A DNA stretch of 64,000 bases from Flavobacterium cyclinae. GTDB lineage: Bacteria > Bacteroidota > Bacteroidia > Flavobacteriales > Flavobacteriaceae. This document shows positions 63,371 through 64,000 of this stretch, piece after piece (positions within the stretch are counted from its first letter, which is position 1; each line of letters opens with the position of its first letter). Position numbers and translations under genes: made by a program. The notes beneath the pieces were generated by a model. That model did not search any database. It worked only from the letters and a program-made list of their open reading frames with translations, and was not told the origin of the DNA. The stretch covers positions 620,001 to 684,000 of the forward strand of contig NZ_CP089095.1 in assembly GCF_021172145.1 (NCBI RefSeq), given 5' to 3'.

Positions 63371-64000
63371 ATGACTTTACAAAAAAACGTACACACTTTT
63401 CACATTCCTGTTATGGGATTGGCTTTCACTATTGATAGTCCAGTGCGAGTGGCACAATACGGAATTGATTCTGTAATCTCTATCATGGATGACGATTTGA
63501 TTGAAAAAATGACCGCTTTTTATGCCGAAAAATTCAAGCAACCGTATGAAGAAATTTCGCAAAAAGTAGAAGATTTTAGAGCCAAAAGAATTACCAATTA
63601 TTTGAATTTACTCGATACAGTTGTCACTCAAAAATTCGAAAGTTTCAAATCGGAATTGATTGAAAAAAGAACGCAATTAGAAGATTTTATCGCCATTTTG
63701 CCAACAACTTCCGAATTAAAAATCAAATTAGAACATTTAATCGAATCAGGAAAAAACAATATAATGGAATTGAAAACGATTCTTGACCATCATTTTGCAC
63801 CAGGTAGTATCGATGTGAATATCATGACAAAACTTGATAAAGATAATTTTAGTGATGAAGAACAATTGCCCGTAATTTATAACGATGCGCATGCAGCTTT
63901 AAGAGGTTTTGTAAACAGTACCACAAATTCATCGGTAGTTTTTTCTGCTGGAATGAATCCGAGATTGTACAGTTATATGGAAAATTTTGATGCTTTTTAT
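63371..64000 (+). CDS. Unidentified protein, 5' part (runs off the right edge)
   Basis: ATG at 63371 opens a frame of 210 codons that reaches the window end without a stop. The start reads HIPVMGLAFTIDSPVRVAQYGI, followed by a helical region. The first strands recall the beginning of FMN-type TIM barrels (IMP dehydrogenase/nitronate monooxygenase/glutamate synthase), but this is only an impression. No signal peptide. An FNR-type box in the promoter links it to the denitrification regulon. Confidence 0.7.
   Translation, partial: MTLQKNVHTFHIPVMGLAFTIDSPVRVAQYGIDSVISIMDDDLIEKMTAFYAEKFKQPYEEISQKVEDFRAKRITNYLNLLDTVVTQKFESFKSELIEKRTQLEDFIAILPTTSELKIKLEHLIESGKNNIMELKTILDHHFAPGSIDVNIMTKLDKDNFSDEEQLPVIYNDAHAALRGFVNSTTNSSVVFSAGMNPRLYSYMENFDAFY

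Noticed and set aside
1..64000. CRISPR arrays, rRNA genes and further tRNA genes
   Set aside because: No regularly spaced direct repeats and no rRNA-like segments were seen; only one tRNA cloverleaf was found by reading. A tRNAscan or Infernal run would be decisive.

Overview
The window is low-GC DNA from a member of the Flavobacteriaceae, most likely Flavobacterium or a close relative. Support comes from the gliding/type IX secretion genes gldM (3' end) and gldN at the left edge, many Bacteroidota-type -7 elements (TAnnTTTG) in front of genes, starts without obvious Shine-Dalgarno sequences, and typical flavobacterial families (GSCFA, DUF983, TonB receptors with a carboxypeptidase-like N-terminal domain).

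Layout. 1-23 kb is mostly housekeeping: gldM/gldN, an FAD oxidoreductase, an ABC-F protein, alaS, an M23 peptidase, a MerR regulator, a LemA/TPM operon, a large TonB-dependent receptor, der and era. It is interrupted at 6.7-8.0 kb by an IS3-family element that truncates a ridA-like gene. At 23.4 kb an initiator-type tRNA-Met gene is followed by a tyrosine-integrase gene cut off by a second IS3-family element (24.07-25.55 kb), which looks like the remnant of an integrated island. 25.7-28.3 kb holds a Mrr-like nuclease, an outer-membrane protein and a LOG-family protein. 28.3-35.8 kb is a leftward efflux operon (tetR, tolC-like, hlyD-like, lipoprotein, cupin, two ABC ATPases, two ABC-2 permeases) with a palindromic operator ahead of tetR.

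36-63 kb is one denitrification supercluster. It contains a copper nitrite reductase fused to cytochrome c (nirK), a frameshifted stand-alone copy of that cytochrome domain, a nirV-like gene, a SCO1-like copper protein, an outer-membrane channel, a divergent ric (NO-damage repair) gene, norCBQD, a hemerythrin-PAS protein, an exported beta-carbonic anhydrase and norEF-like genes. A complete molybdenum-cofactor operon follows (moeA, modE-like, TSUP permease, mobA, moaD, moeB, moaE, moaC-moaB fusion, moaA). Next come two NarK-type transporters and a membrane-linked, apparently cytoplasm-facing nitrate reductase (cytochrome b-like, Mo catalytic subunit, four-cluster ferredoxin, Tat-type Rieske protein, small membrane protein). 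No nosZ is visible, so within the window the route runs nitrate to nitrite to NO to N2O.

The most notable regulatory signal is shared by five promoters (nirK, ric, norC, narK and an unidentified gene at the right edge). Each has an FNR/CRP-type palindrome ATGAT-N4-ATCAT (one mismatch at narK) whose centre lies exactly 33 bp from the centre of a TAnnTTTG-like -7 element, which matches class II activation near -41.5. Four of the five also carry a second, different 8-4-8 palindrome (AAAGGAYR-N4-YRTCCTTT) at varying positions around the promoter, which looks like a repressor operator. The Moco operon has its own internal operator, closely resembling the E. coli ModE box and overlapping a perfect -7 element.
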